From Pseudomonadota bacterium (lineage in GTDB: Bacteria > Pseudomonadota > Gammaproteobacteria > Steroidobacterales > Steroidobacteraceae), in assembly GCA_021822385.1 (NCBI GenBank), contig JAKARC010000027.1:1-32596 (forward strand): a stretch of 32,596 bases of DNA. The letters are read 5' to 3'. Each line of letters starts with the position of its first letter. The stretch's first letter is position 1. The position numbers were made by a program, and so were the translations under genes. The notes under the pieces were generated by a model. The model did no database searches. It worked only from the letters and a program-made list of their open reading frames with translations, and was not told where the DNA came from. Of this stretch, positions 1-9,658 are shown piece by piece.

Positions 1-150
1 ATCGCCCTGCAGCTCGCCGCCGGTACCCTCTACCCGCCCGAGGTGAGCCGGATCAATGCGTGGCTCACCACGCCCGTGCGCGTCGCTCCGGGTCCCATCA
101 CCCCAGCCGCCATGACACCGCCACCGGTGCGAAGGTTGAAGATGGAATGA
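1..150 (+). CDS. 3' end of an unidentified gene (cut by window edge)
   Basis: Frame 1 is open from the window edge to TGA at 148-150 and encodes about 49 residues. The first half (IALQLAAGTLYPPEVSRINA...) looks like ordinary folded protein. The last 20 residues are rich in Pro and Thr and could be a loose tail. I do not recognise a family. It would converge with the DUF6165 gene, leaving 72 bp between the two stops, which is a normal arrangement. The neighbours suggest an envelope function but do not show one. It could also be a chance open frame, since GC-rich DNA has many. Confidence 0.35.
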   Translation: MALQLAAGTLYPPEVSRINAWLTTPVRVAPGPITPAAMTPPPVRRLKME

Positions 151-222
151 CTGACCGGCAGGTCCGGATGTCATTCAGGGAATCGCCACGCCCCGCCCAG
201 GTGCCACGCCGCAAATACCGCC

Positions 223-618
223 CTACCGGCGCTGATACGGCCGGTAGGATTTCTCCTCGCGCAGACGCGAGCCGAGCGCCACGTTCACCTGCCGCTTCAG
301 GGCCGCGCGCTCATCGTTGGTGAGATACACCGCGCGGGCGAGTTCGATGAACTGCGGGTCGAAGCAGCCGGCGGATTCCTTGTCGCGGATCCGGTCCTCG
401 ATGTCCCACAGGCGCGCGTTGACCGCCTGCAGCGCGGCCTCCTCGGCCGCAAGCTCAGTTCCGGCACAGGCATCGCGCCACGTGCGCTCGAGCAGTTCGA
501 GCTCGAGGCGTACGTGCGCGAGCTTGTCCGGATCGGTGATCCGCGCCGCCTTGATCCTGAGGATGGTGATCTTGTCGAGCAGTTCGCCGGGGGAAACCGG
601 CACCAGGATGTCTTTCAT
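223..618 (-). CDS. DUF6165 family protein
   Basis: A 131-residue protein beginning MKDILVPVSPGELLDKITIL, the conserved start of the DUF6165 family as I know it. The family is small, has no established biochemical role, and is often found among lipopolysaccharide or glycosyltransferase genes. The rest is charged and probably helical (KLAHVRLELELLERTW..., then LTNDERAALKRQVNVALGS), with no signal peptide or membrane segment, so a cytoplasmic location is likely. Its ATG overlaps the stop of the upstream heptosyltransferase gene by 4 bp (615-618), so the two are almost certainly co-transcribed and translationally coupled. The context suggests an accessory role in core-oligosaccharide assembly; this is inference. 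Confidence 0.85.
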   Translation of the reverse strand: MKDILVPVSPGELLDKITILRIKAARITDPDKLAHVRLELELLERTWRDACAGTELAAEEAALQAVNARLWDIEDRIRDKESAGCFDPQFIELARAVYLTNDERAALKRQVNVALGSRLREEKSYRPYQRR

Positions 619-1667
619 GTCTTGGATGCTAGCAGCTCATCGAGCTTGGCGGTCACCTGCTCCGGCGCGATCAGATCCATCACCCCGGGCTCCTCGATCT
701 TGGTCGTCCAGGGCAGCTGCTCGGGCGCGCAGCCGCGGTAGCGGCGCGCCGCCTCGGCATACGCATCGACGCACCAGCGACGCGAGCGATACGGCCCGCT
801 GCGCGCCGGGTTCGTGGCCGCATACAGACCGATCACCGGTGTTGCGACCATCGTGGCCATGTGCGCCGGACCCGAATCGGGACTGACCAGGACCGTGGCG
901 CGCGCCAGCAGCGCGAGCAGCTGCGGCAACGTATCGCGGCCGATCTGATTGACGAGGGGGGCGCGCGCGGCTTGCTCGATCGCCGCGCCCAGGGCCGCTT
1001 CCGTGGGCGTACGTCCGCCGGCGAGGATGACCCGCATGCCATGGTGGCGCGCGGCATGATCCGCCACGGCCGCGTAACGCTCGGCCCGCCAATTGCGCCG
1101 CGAGTGGCTGGAGCACGGACTGATCACCAGCGTCGGGCACGCATCGGGGATCAGCCGCTCGGCGTACGCGCGCGCATCCTCGGGCAGCGGCAGGTCCCAG
1201 CGCAGCTCGCGCGCGCCGATCCCGAGCGCCGCAGTGAAACCGAAGAAGCTGTCGAGAACATGTTCGCGGGCGCGCGCGGGGATCCGGGCGTTCGTGAACA
1301 GCCACTGCAGCTCGCGCGCCCGCGCCCGATCGAAACCGAGACGCATGTGCGCCGGCACGAACGCCGAGACCAGGCTGGCACGCAGCGACAGTTGCATGTG
1401 CAGCAGCACATCGAAGCGCCGCCCGGCGAGCTGGCGACGCAATGCCCCCAGCGCCGCGAACCCGGCGCGCTTCTCGACAGTGATAAACTCCACGCCATCC
1501 ATGAGTCCGATCAGCCGCGCCTCAGCCTTGCCGATGACCCAGGTCAACCGTGTCTGCGGCCAGACTCGTTGTAGGGTGCGCACGACCGGCACCGCATGGC
1601 AGGTATCCCCGAGGGATGAGAGCCGCAGGATGCACAAGGTACGCGGGGGTCGATCGGCAAACAACAT
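615..1667 (-). CDS. Glycosyltransferase family 9, ADP-heptose:LPS heptosyltransferase type
   Basis: A GT9 enzyme expected to transfer heptose from ADP-heptose to the inner core of lipid A-KDO at the cytoplasmic face of the inner membrane. The N-terminal motif LRLSSLGDTCHAVPVVRTL and the C-terminal donor-site motif SPDSGPAHMA, followed by PVIGLYAATNPARSGPY, are the hallmarks of WaaC/WaaF-type transferases. Length is about 350 residues, normal for the family. I use the ATG at 1667, which places a short lead before the first strand (TLCILRLSSLGD). An in-frame GTG at 1691 would add 8 residues but would lie only 6 bp from the divergent kdkA start. Neither start has a strong Shine-Dalgarno. It overlaps the DUF6165 gene by 4 bp. 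WaaC, WaaF and WaaQ cannot be told apart here, so no symbol is given. Confidence 0.88.
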   Translation of the reverse strand: MLFADRPPRTLCILRLSSLGDTCHAVPVVRTLQRVWPQTRLTWVIGKAEARLIGLMDGVEFITVEKRAGFAALGALRRQLAGRRFDVLLHMQLSLRASLVSAFVPAHMRLGFDRARARELQWLFTNARIPARAREHVLDSFFGFTAALGIGARELRWDLPLPEDARAYAERLIPDACPTLVISPCSSHSRRNWRAERYAAVADHAARHHGMRVILAGGRTPTEAALGAAIEQAARAPLVNQIGRDTLPQLLALLARATVLVSPDSGPAHMATMVATPVIGLYAATNPARSGPYRSRRWCVDAYAEAARRYRGCAPEQLPWTTKIEEPGVMDLIAPEQVTAKLDELLASKT

Positions 1668-1697
1668 CGCGGCCGTTGGAACGAGGAGCACGATCCG

Positions 1698-2450
1698 GTG
1701 AGCACGGAGTGGGCACTGGGCCCGTCGGTCAAGCAGCTGCCGCTCGCCGGCGGCGCCATGCTATACAACGCGGCGCTGGAGCGCAATTGTCAGCCTGGTT
1801 GGTTCGATCCGCAATTCTGGGCCGCCGCGGGGCGCCTGAGCGGAGCGGCACGCGGGCGCGGCACGGCACACTTCGTCCGCACCGCGGATCGGGAGCTGGT
1901 GCTGCGTCACTATCGGCGCGGCGGGGCGGCGGCCCGTGTGTGTGCCGATCGTTACCTGTGGCGCGGACAATGGCGCACGCGTCCGTTCGCCGAATGGGTA
2001 CTGACGCACCGGTTGCACCGCGCCGGCCTGCCGGTGCCAGCGCCCGTCGCGGCCCGCTATGTGCGTGACGGCAACCTGTACCGCGGCGACATCCTCACCG
2101 AACGGCTGGCCGGCACCGCCTCCCTCAGCTATGCCCTTGCGCTCGCACCCTTGCCGCTGCTCACCTGGATCGAGATCGGGCGGTGCATCCGCCGCTTCCA
2201 CGATCTGGGCGTCTGCCACGCCGATCTCAATGCCCGCAACATACTGCTCGGGGAGGAAGTGTACCTGGTCGATTTCGATCGCTGCCGCCTGCGCCCCGAT
2301 GGTCTGTGGCGGGACGGCAACCTCGTGCGCCTGCGCCGGTCGTTGGAAAAAGTCACCTATGCGCTGCCGCCGGAACGTTTCACCGAAGCGGACTGGCATG
2401 CGCTGCTCGATGGCTACCGCGCGGCGCCGCAGCCGGCGCGGTCGGCGTAG
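1698..2450 (+). CDS. kdkA: 3-deoxy-D-manno-octulosonic acid kinase
   Basis: A 250-residue small kinase that phosphorylates KDO in the lipopolysaccharide inner core, using ATP in the cytoplasm. The fold is protein-kinase-like. The catalytic loop is HADLNARN at about 174-181 (Asp176 the catalytic base) and the metal-binding motif is VDFDRCRL at about 191-198. The sequence GGAMLYNAALE near the N terminus is typical of KdkA. The start is GTG at 1698, supported by GAGGAG at 1683-1688 with 9-nt spacing. Its stop TAG shares one base with the GTG start of waaA, so transferase and kinase for the same sugar form one transcription unit. It is divergent from the heptosyltransferase with almost no intergenic space, so its promoter must lie inside that gene. 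Confidence 0.93.
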   Translation: MSTEWALGPSVKQLPLAGGAMLYNAALERNCQPGWFDPQFWAAAGRLSGAARGRGTAHFVRTADRELVLRHYRRGGAAARVCADRYLWRGQWRTRPFAEWVLTHRLHRAGLPVPAPVAARYVRDGNLYRGDILTERLAGTASLSYALALAPLPLLTWIEIGRCIRRFHDLGVCHADLNARNILLGEEVYLVDFDRCRLRPDGLWRDGNLVRLRRSLEKVTYALPPERFTEADWHALLDGYRAAPQPARSA

Positions 2451-3712
2451 TGGATTTTCTCTACCTGTTGGTCGTTTATCTTGCCGCGCCCGTACATGCG
2501 GCCTTCCTGACCGTGCGCAAGCGCAGCGCGCCCGGGGAGCTGGCCGAGCGCTTCGGGTTCGGCCGTCCGATCGACGGTGCGCCGCTGTGGATTCATGCCG
2601 CCTCCGTGGGCGAGGTGCAGCTCGCCGCCGGGCTGGTGCGTGCGCTGCGCGCGCGCGACCCGTCGCTGCCGATCCTGCTCACCGTGTTCACCCGGACCGG
2701 GGCGGCGCGCGCCATCGCCCTCGGCGGCGATCTCTCGGTACGCTACCTGCCGTACGATCTGCCCGGAGCCGTGCACCGCTTCCTCGAGCGTACGCGCCCG
2801 CGCCTGGCGGTCGTTCTCGAGACGGAGCTGTGGCCAACGCTCTACCGCGCCTGCCGGCGGCGGCAGATCAAGCTCATGATCGCCAATGCGCGCCTCTCGA
2901 GCCGCTCGGCACGCAGCTATCGGCGCTTCGGCGCGCTGTTTCGCCGAACGCTGGCCGGGGTCACCGTGGCGGCGCAGACTCACGAGGATGCGCACCGCTT
3001 CCGTGCCCTCGGCGCCGCCGCGGATCACATCCATGTCATCGGCAATCTCAAGTTCGACAGCACGCCGCCGGCCGGCCTCGCCGCCCGCGCAGCCCGTCTG
3101 CGCGAGCGTTACGCGCCCGGCCGGCCGATGTGGGTGGCCGGCAGCACGCACCCCGGCGAGGAGGAAATCGTCATCGCCGCGCACGCGCAGGTGCGCAAGC
3201 GGCTGCCGCAGGCGCTGTTGGTTTTGGCTCCGCGTCATCCGCAGCGCTGCGACGCGGTGGCCGCGCTGCTCGCCGCGGACCACCTGCCGTACCTGCGGCA
3301 TTCGCGGGCGACGGCTGCGGACATCCCCGCCGCAGCCGCGGTCCTCCTCCTCGACACGCTCGGGGAGCTGCAGGATTTCTACGGCGCGGCCGATGCCGTG
3401 TTCGTGGGCGGCAGCCTCGTGCCCATCGGCGGCCACAATCTGCTCGAGCCGGCCGCGCTCGGTCGTGCGCTCGCCACCGGGCCGCATGTGTTCAACACCG
3501 CACAGATCGCCGATGTGTTGGTTGCTTGTGGCGGGGCACGCATCGTGCCCGATGCGCCGGCCCTGGCGAGTTGCATGAGTGCATGGCTGCTCGATGCGAC
3601 CGAGCGCGCGCGCGTCGGCGCACGCGCCCAGACCGCGCTCGAGGCCAACCGCGGCGCACTCGCGCGCCTGCTCGAGCTGCTCGAGCCGCTGCTCGACGCC
3701 GCACGCCCCTAG
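2450..3712 (+). CDS. waaA: 3-deoxy-D-manno-octulosonic acid (KDO) transferase
   Basis: A 420-residue GT30 enzyme (also called KdtA) that adds KDO from CMP-KDO to the lipid A precursor at the inner membrane. A hydrophobic N-terminal anchor (FLYLLVVYLAAPVHAAF) is followed by ELAERFGF, where the catalytic Glu of the family is expected. Further conserved blocks are HAASVGEVQLA, VRYLPYDLPGAVHRFL, LETELWPTLYRA, IANARLSSRSARSY, GNLKFDS, STHPGEEE, APRHPQR and FVGGSLVPIGGHNLLEPAA. The GTG at 2450 overlaps the kdkA stop by one base and gives the usual family length (E. coli 425 residues). The frame stays open further upstream, but only as a shadow of kdkA. A single transferase gene does not show whether one or two KDO units are added. 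Confidence 0.95.
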   Translation: MDFLYLLVVYLAAPVHAAFLTVRKRSAPGELAERFGFGRPIDGAPLWIHAASVGEVQLAAGLVRALRARDPSLPILLTVFTRTGAARAIALGGDLSVRYLPYDLPGAVHRFLERTRPRLAVVLETELWPTLYRACRRRQIKLMIANARLSSRSARSYRRFGALFRRTLAGVTVAAQTHEDAHRFRALGAAADHIHVIGNLKFDSTPPAGLAARAARLRERYAPGRPMWVAGSTHPGEEEIVIAAHAQVRKRLPQALLVLAPRHPQRCDAVAALLAADHLPYLRHSRATAADIPAAAAVLLLDTLGELQDFYGAADAVFVGGSLVPIGGHNLLEPAALGRALATGPHVFNTAQIADVLVACGGARIVPDAPALASCMSAWLLDATERARVGARAQTALEANRGALARLLELLEPLLDAARP

Positions 3713-3728
3713 CGGCGAGCGCCGCGCC

Positions 3729-3926
3729 TCAGCGGCGCAGCGTGTACTCCGCACCGCAATAGGGACACTTCGCCCAGCCGCTCGCCTCGATGGGCAGGTA
3801 CACCCGCGGGTGGGAATTCCACAGCTTCATCTGCGGCATGGGGCAGCTGAGCGGCAGATCCTCGGGACCCACCTCGTAGTGCTGTTGCGCGTTGGGCTGA
3901 ATCAGGGGCTGCGCCGCTGCGGCCAT
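3729..3926 (-). CDS. Small zinc-finger (zf-CHCC) domain protein
   Basis: A 65-residue protein with the CHCC zinc-finger pattern: Cys28, His39, Cys54 and Cys57, seen in LSCPMPQMKLWNSHPRVYLP and KCPYCGAEYTL. The same fold occurs in the NDUFS6-type subunit of respiratory complex I, but the stand-alone bacterial members have no settled role. The start is ATG at 3926 with AAGGA about 7 nt upstream. It lies 37 bp downstream of glnE on the same strand and is probably co-transcribed with it. It converges with waaA across only 16 bp. Confidence 0.88.
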   Translation of the reverse strand: MAAAAQPLIQPNAQQHYEVGPEDLPLSCPMPQMKLWNSHPRVYLPIEASGWAKCPYCGAEYTLRR

Positions 3927-3963
3927 GTCGGTTCCTTAGCAGGGAGAAATTGGTGCGGCCCCA

Positions 3964-6906
3964 TTATACCGGCGAACGGTCCGGGGGCGGACCTGCAGAT
4001 GCGCCCGGGCCCAAGGGCTGATCGGGGCCTCCCGCAATGCTCTGCCCATGCAGGGAGTCCGATTCGCTCGCGGTGCCGAACGCCGCTTGCCACAGGGCAC
4101 GTACCGCCGCCCGCTCAGTGCCGAAGCACTCTGCAGGGACGCGCTGCGCACGCGCAGCAAGCGCCAGGTGATGCCGGCAGGTCCGGTACGCCCGATAGGC
4201 ACCCGTGAGCACGTCGACCGTCGCCTGCGGAACCAGATTTGCGGAGGCCACCGATTCCAATTGGCGAATGGTGTCGGAGAAGATCACCACCGGCGGGTAG
4301 TCCCGCGCCCATTTGAGCGCCCAGTATTGCGCGAGAAACTCGATGTCCGCCAGGCCGCCGGCGTCGTGTTTCAGATCGAGCAGGCCGTCCGCTCGCTGCG
4401 CATGCTCGCGGCGCATCCGCTCGCGCATCGAGCGCACGTTCTCCAGCAACTGCTCGGTGCGCACGTGGAAACGGAGCACCTCGAGCCGGATGCGCTCGAA
4501 TTCTGCGCGCAGCACCGCGGAGCCTGCCACCGCGCGCGCATGCAGCAGCGCCTGATGTTCCCAGGTCCACGCCTCGTGACGCTGGTATTCGCCGAAGGCG
4601 TCGATCTGTGTCACCAGCAAGCCACCCTTGCCGCTCGGGCGCAGCCGCACATCGACCGGATACAGGCGCCCGGCGCTCGAGTGCAGGGTCAGCAGGTGCA
4701 CCAGGCGCTGCACCAGGCGCACGAAGAACAGCTGATTGTCGATGGGGCGCTCGCCGTCGGTCTCCTGGCGCTCGCCGCGCGAATCGTGCAGAAACACCAG
4801 GTCGAGATCGGACTCGTACCCGAGCTCAAGACCGCCGAGCTTGCCATAGCCGATGATGCACACTCGCACCGGGCGGCGTTCGACACCGGCACAGGGCGTA
4901 CCGAACTGGGCGGTGATCTGCCGCCAGCTGATGCTCAGAGCACGCTCGAGAATGATCTCGGCGATCTCGGTCAGGCGGTCGCTCACCTGCATCACGGGCA
5001 GCCGGCCGGCCAGATCCGCGACCGCGACGCGAAACAGCGCCGTGCGCTGAAAGTGGCACAGCGCCTCGACCTGCTGCTGCGGGTCGTCCGCGTCCGCGCG
5101 CGCCAGCCCGGTATCCAGCTCTCGCTCGAGCGCTGCCCGGTCCGGCAGACTGTGCGCATCGATGAGCTCATCGAGCAACAGCGGATAGGCGCCAATCTGG
5201 CGCGCCAGAAAATCGCCCCGCCGGCACAGCTCCACGAGGCGCATGCGCACCGCCGCGTTTTCGCTCAACAGCGCAAAGTAGGCCGACCGCCGGCCCATGG
5301 CCTCGAGGATGGTCACGATCCGGCGCAGCACCGGCATCTGCTCATCGCCCGGGGCTCCGGCGGCAATATCACTCAGCAGCGCCGGCAGCAGCCCCTGCAG
5401 GCGCCGCCGGCCGGTGTCATCGAGCTTGCGCACCAGGGCACTGGCGCGCAGCTGCAGGATCAGGCCGGCGACCGCCTCCGCCTGCGCGAATCCGGCCTGC
5501 GCCAGCGACTCCGCGAGCGCCGCCGCTTCGCTGGGATCTTCCCAGGCCCGCCCGAGATCGACGCGCACGCCTGTTGTCGCGCGCGGCGCACCCCCGAGCA
5601 CCAGGCTTTGAAACTGGCTTGCGACATGCCACGTATGCGCATCGAGCGCCGCCTTGAGTGCGTCCCAGTCGGCCGCGCCGACCGCAAGCGCGATGCGCTC
5701 ACGGGCGAGCGCGTCCGCCGGCAGCTGGTGCACCTGGCGGTCGGCCAGCATCTGCAGGGCGTTCTCCACGCGGCGCAGATAGCGATACGCGGCGCGCAGC
5801 TGCGCGCACTGCGCCGCGGGCAGCAGCCGCGCGCGCTCGAGGTACGCCAGGGCCGCAAGCAGCGCCGGAGTGCGCAGCTCGGGGTCGCGTCCGCCGCGGA
5901 TCAGCTGGAACGTCTGCACGATGAACTCGATCTCGCGAATCCCGCCCGGACCGAGCTTCACGTGCTCGGCCAGATCGCGGCGCGCCACCTCGCGCTCGAT
6001 CAAAGCCTTCATTTCGCGCAGGCTCTCGAACACCCCATAATCGAGGTAGCGTCGGAACACGAATGGACGCAGTGTCGTCGCCTCGAGCTCGGCGAAGTGT
6101 TGCGCACCGGTGAGCGGCCGCGCCTTCACGTAGGCGTAGCGCTCCCAGTCGCGCCCGTGCAGTGGCAGGTAGTCCTCCAGGAACGCAAAGCTCGTGACCA
6201 ACGGCCCGCTGTCGCCAAAGGGACGCAGCCGCAGATCCACCCGCAGCACGATGCCCTCGTGCGTCGGAGTTTCCAACAGCCGCAGCATGCCCTGGGCAAG
6301 CCGGGTAAAGAACTCCTCGTTGCTGATCGAGCGAGCGCCATCAGTGACGCCATGCTCGGGAAACAGCAGCACCAGATCGACGTCCGAGGAGAAGTTGAGT
6401 TCCCGTCCACCAAGCTTGCCCATCGCGAGAACGAGCAGCGGCTGCACGCTGCCGTCGGGCCCGCGCGGCGCACCGTAGCGTCCCGCGAGCTCGGCGCGAG
6501 CCCACTCGATGCTGGCGGCGATGGCGGCATCCGCGAAATCCGAGGATTCGGCGAGGGTCTCCTCGATATCGGCCCACCCCGCCACGGCGCGCCATGCGAT
6601 CCGGACCAGGGTCCGGCGCCGCCAGCGACGCAGCGCCGAGAGCATCTCGGCCTCGCTCGCGAGACCGGCAGGTGCTCGGCACTCGCGCGCGAGCATCGCG
6701 GGAGTGCGCAGCAGTGCCTCGCGCCAGGACTCCTCGGCCAGCATTTGCGGATCGGCAGTACACGCCTCGGCGATGAAATCGCTGGCCGCGAAGACTCGCG
6801 GTAGCGTTGTCTTGATCTCGGCGGGCAGCGCGGCGCGTAGCCCGGGCGCAGCCGCATCCAGGGCCTGCAGATACCGCTGCACACGTTCGCTCAGCTCCGG
6901 GCTCAT
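3964..6906 (-). CDS. glnE: Bifunctional glutamine synthetase adenylyltransferase / adenylyl-removing enzyme
   Basis: A protein of about 980 residues that adds AMP to, and removes it from, glutamine synthetase in response to PII proteins and glutamine, thereby setting nitrogen assimilation. Two nucleotidyltransferase domains are visible. The N-terminal (removing) one has GKLGGRELNFSSDVDLV at about 163-179; the C-terminal (adenylylating) one has GYGKLGGLELGYESDLDLV at about 686-704. The conserved LGPGGIREIEF and DLKHDAGGLADIEF motifs of the regulatory linker and C-terminal parts are also present. I chose ATG at 6906 (MSPELSERVQRYL); an in-frame GTG at 6969 would add 21 unlikely residues. After VRALWQAAFG there is a tail of about 35 residues rich in Gly, Pro and Ser that looks disordered. 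The groEL terminator insulates it from groESL. Confidence 0.96.
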   Translation of the reverse strand: MSPELSERVQRYLQALDAAAPGLRAALPAEIKTTLPRVFAASDFIAEACTADPQMLAEESWREALLRTPAMLARECRAPAGLASEAEMLSALRRWRRRTLVRIAWRAVAGWADIEETLAESSDFADAAIAASIEWARAELAGRYGAPRGPDGSVQPLLVLAMGKLGGRELNFSSDVDLVLLFPEHGVTDGARSISNEEFFTRLAQGMLRLLETPTHEGIVLRVDLRLRPFGDSGPLVTSFAFLEDYLPLHGRDWERYAYVKARPLTGAQHFAELEATTLRPFVFRRYLDYGVFESLREMKALIEREVARRDLAEHVKLGPGGIREIEFIVQTFQLIRGGRDPELRTPALLAALAYLERARLLPAAQCAQLRAAYRYLRRVENALQMLADRQVHQLPADALARERIALAVGAADWDALKAALDAHTWHVASQFQSLVLGGAPRATTGVRVDLGRAWEDPSEAAALAESLAQAGFAQAEAVAGLILQLRASALVRKLDDTGRRRLQGLLPALLSDIAAGAPGDEQMPVLRRIVTILEAMGRRSAYFALLSENAAVRMRLVELCRRGDFLARQIGAYPLLLDELIDAHSLPDRAALERELDTGLARADADDPQQQVEALCHFQRTALFRVAVADLAGRLPVMQVSDRLTEIAEIILERALSISWRQITAQFGTPCAGVERRPVRVCIIGYGKLGGLELGYESDLDLVFLHDSRGERQETDGERPIDNQLFFVRLVQRLVHLLTLHSSAGRLYPVDVRLRPSGKGGLLVTQIDAFGEYQRHEAWTWEHQALLHARAVAGSAVLRAEFERIRLEVLRFHVRTEQLLENVRSMRERMRREHAQRADGLLDLKHDAGGLADIEFLAQYWALKWARDYPPVVIFSDTIRQLESVASANLVPQATVDVLTGAYRAYRTCRHHLALAARAQRVPAECFGTERAAVRALWQAAFGTASESDSLHGQSIAGGPDQPLGPGASAGPPPDRSPV

Positions 6907-7024
6907 GGCCGCATCCAGCCTGAAGCAGGTGCCAAACGCAAGACACTCTCGCTGTGGGGTGAAGACCACAGTGCGGGGAACGAGGGCACGACCGCCGTCC
7001 GGTGTGATGTTGCGCTAACGCAGC

Positions 7025-7052
7025 AAAAAAAAAGCCCCGCTTGCGCAGGGCT
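7025..7052 (-). terminator. Rho-independent terminator after groEL
   Basis: On the minus strand AGCCCTGC and GCGGGGCT form an 8-bp stem (one T-G pair) closed by a GCAA tetraloop, followed directly by a run of nine T (7033 down to 7025). This is a textbook intrinsic terminator. It stops leftward transcription from groESL before glnE. It sits about 140 bp beyond the groEL stop, so the transcript has a long 3' untranslated part. Confidence 0.92.
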
Positions 7053-7096
7053 TAGAGGATTGCGCGGAATAGGGGGGTCTTGATCCGCGACTTTCA

Positions 7097-7129
7097 GGAT
7101 TGTCCCCGCTTTGGGGTCGGGCACAATCC
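7097..7129. repeat. Nested inverted repeat in the groEL 3' region
   Basis: GGATTGT at 7097-7103 pairs with ACAATCC at 7123-7129. Inside it CCCC (7104-7107) pairs with GGGG (7113-7116), leaving a bulge on one side. In RNA from either strand this would fold into a two-part hairpin. It has no T-run, so it is not an obvious terminator. It lies in the untranslated stretch between groEL and the terminator and might protect the mRNA 3' end or belong to a small RNA. Confidence 0.55.
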
Positions 7130-7192
7130 CTAACCGATGTTGTCATGGTAGCGATTCCATCCGCTGAAATCGATACCTCTTTAGAGGGGGAG

Positions 7193-9140
<1,948 letters not shown>

Positions 9141-9198
9141 GGTGGACGCTCCTTACGAACCTAATGGGTTGGGTACTCTGAAAGCCTCGGACGAGCTA

Positions 9199-9225
9199 TT
9201 AGCACTCTGCCCGGGTGGCTGCTAA
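9199..9225 (-). promoter_or_regulatory. CIRCE-type operator of groESL (degenerate right arm)
   Basis: Read on the plus strand, TTAGCACTC at 9199-9207 is a perfect left arm of the CIRCE consensus (TTAGCACTC-N9-GAGTGCTAA). After exactly nine bases, GGCTGCTAA at 9217-9225 matches the right arm in seven of nine positions. CIRCE is the binding site of the heat-shock repressor HrcA. It abuts the -10 box and covers the expected transcription start of groES, the right place for repression. Confidence 0.85.
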
Positions 9226-9252
9226 TGATAGGTGCGAGTGTCTGGATTTCAA
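9225..9252 (-). promoter_or_regulatory. groESL promoter
   Basis: On the minus strand the -35 hexamer TTGAAA (plus-strand 9247-9252) and the -10 hexamer TATCAT (plus-strand 9225-9230) are separated by 16 bp. This is a good sigma-70 type promoter. The -35 box also resembles the heat-shock sigma-32 -35 (CTTGAAA), but the -10 is not CCCCAT-like, so sigma-32 control is unproven. The -10 box touches the CIRCE-like element. Confidence 0.75.
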
Positions 9253-9658
9253 CCCTGCGCGACAAAATTTTTGCGCCTCAGGGCGGGATTGGAGCTGTTC
9301 AATTATCCAGCTTCTGGTGCGAATCCGGATTGCTCCAGGAGCGCCGCGCCTCCGAGCGGCCCGTGCGGGGTCATCCTGCGGTGCTCGTCGCAGGAGCTTT
9401 GGATCGGGGGTTTGCGCAGACAGCCTGACCGCCTGGCGTGGGCACTGCGCGTCGCGCGAGCCGCTGGTCTGATTGCCGGATCGGGACAGCTCCCGCCCGG
9501 ATGAACACGGGGGCGGCGGCCTCGTCAGGCTCACCGCGCGACTCGGCTGACGACGGCGCAGCCGCTCACCGGCCGCGGAACCGGAGTCGTCAAGCGTAGG
9601 GACCCCGCGCTCACTATACTGCCGGCTGTCCGCAGGAGCTTTCCAAGGCAGATTCGAC
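9226..9658. other. Intergenic region between groES and the J-protein gene
   Basis: This divergent gap of about 430 bp carries the groESL promoter at its left end and the J-protein start at its right end. Between about 9260 and 9600 I see no gene with a plausible start, no tRNA and no strong terminator. Several overlapping short open frames on both strands have no recognisable protein character. A possible -10 box for the J-protein gene is at 9615-9620. Confidence 0.5.
9615..9620 (+). promoter_or_regulatory. Possible -10 box for the J-protein gene
   Basis: TATACT stands out in GC-rich surroundings about 40 bp before the start codon. No good -35 hexamer is present at the right distance, so this is only a candidate. 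Confidence 0.35.

Noticed and set aside
2059..3762. A 567-codon plus-strand frame overlapping kdkA and waaA in another frame
   Set aside because: It is Arg/Ala-rich without family motifs; both underlying genes are certain in their own frames.
4048..6804. A 918-codon open frame on the plus strand opposite glnE
   Set aside because: It is antisense to a clearly real gene, has the His/Arg/Gln-rich composition of a GC-driven shadow frame and no motif or ribosome site.
7053..7192. A possible tRNA between groEL and its terminator
   Set aside because: No standard T-arm, anticodon arm or acceptor stem could be assembled; the structure is a simple nested hairpin.
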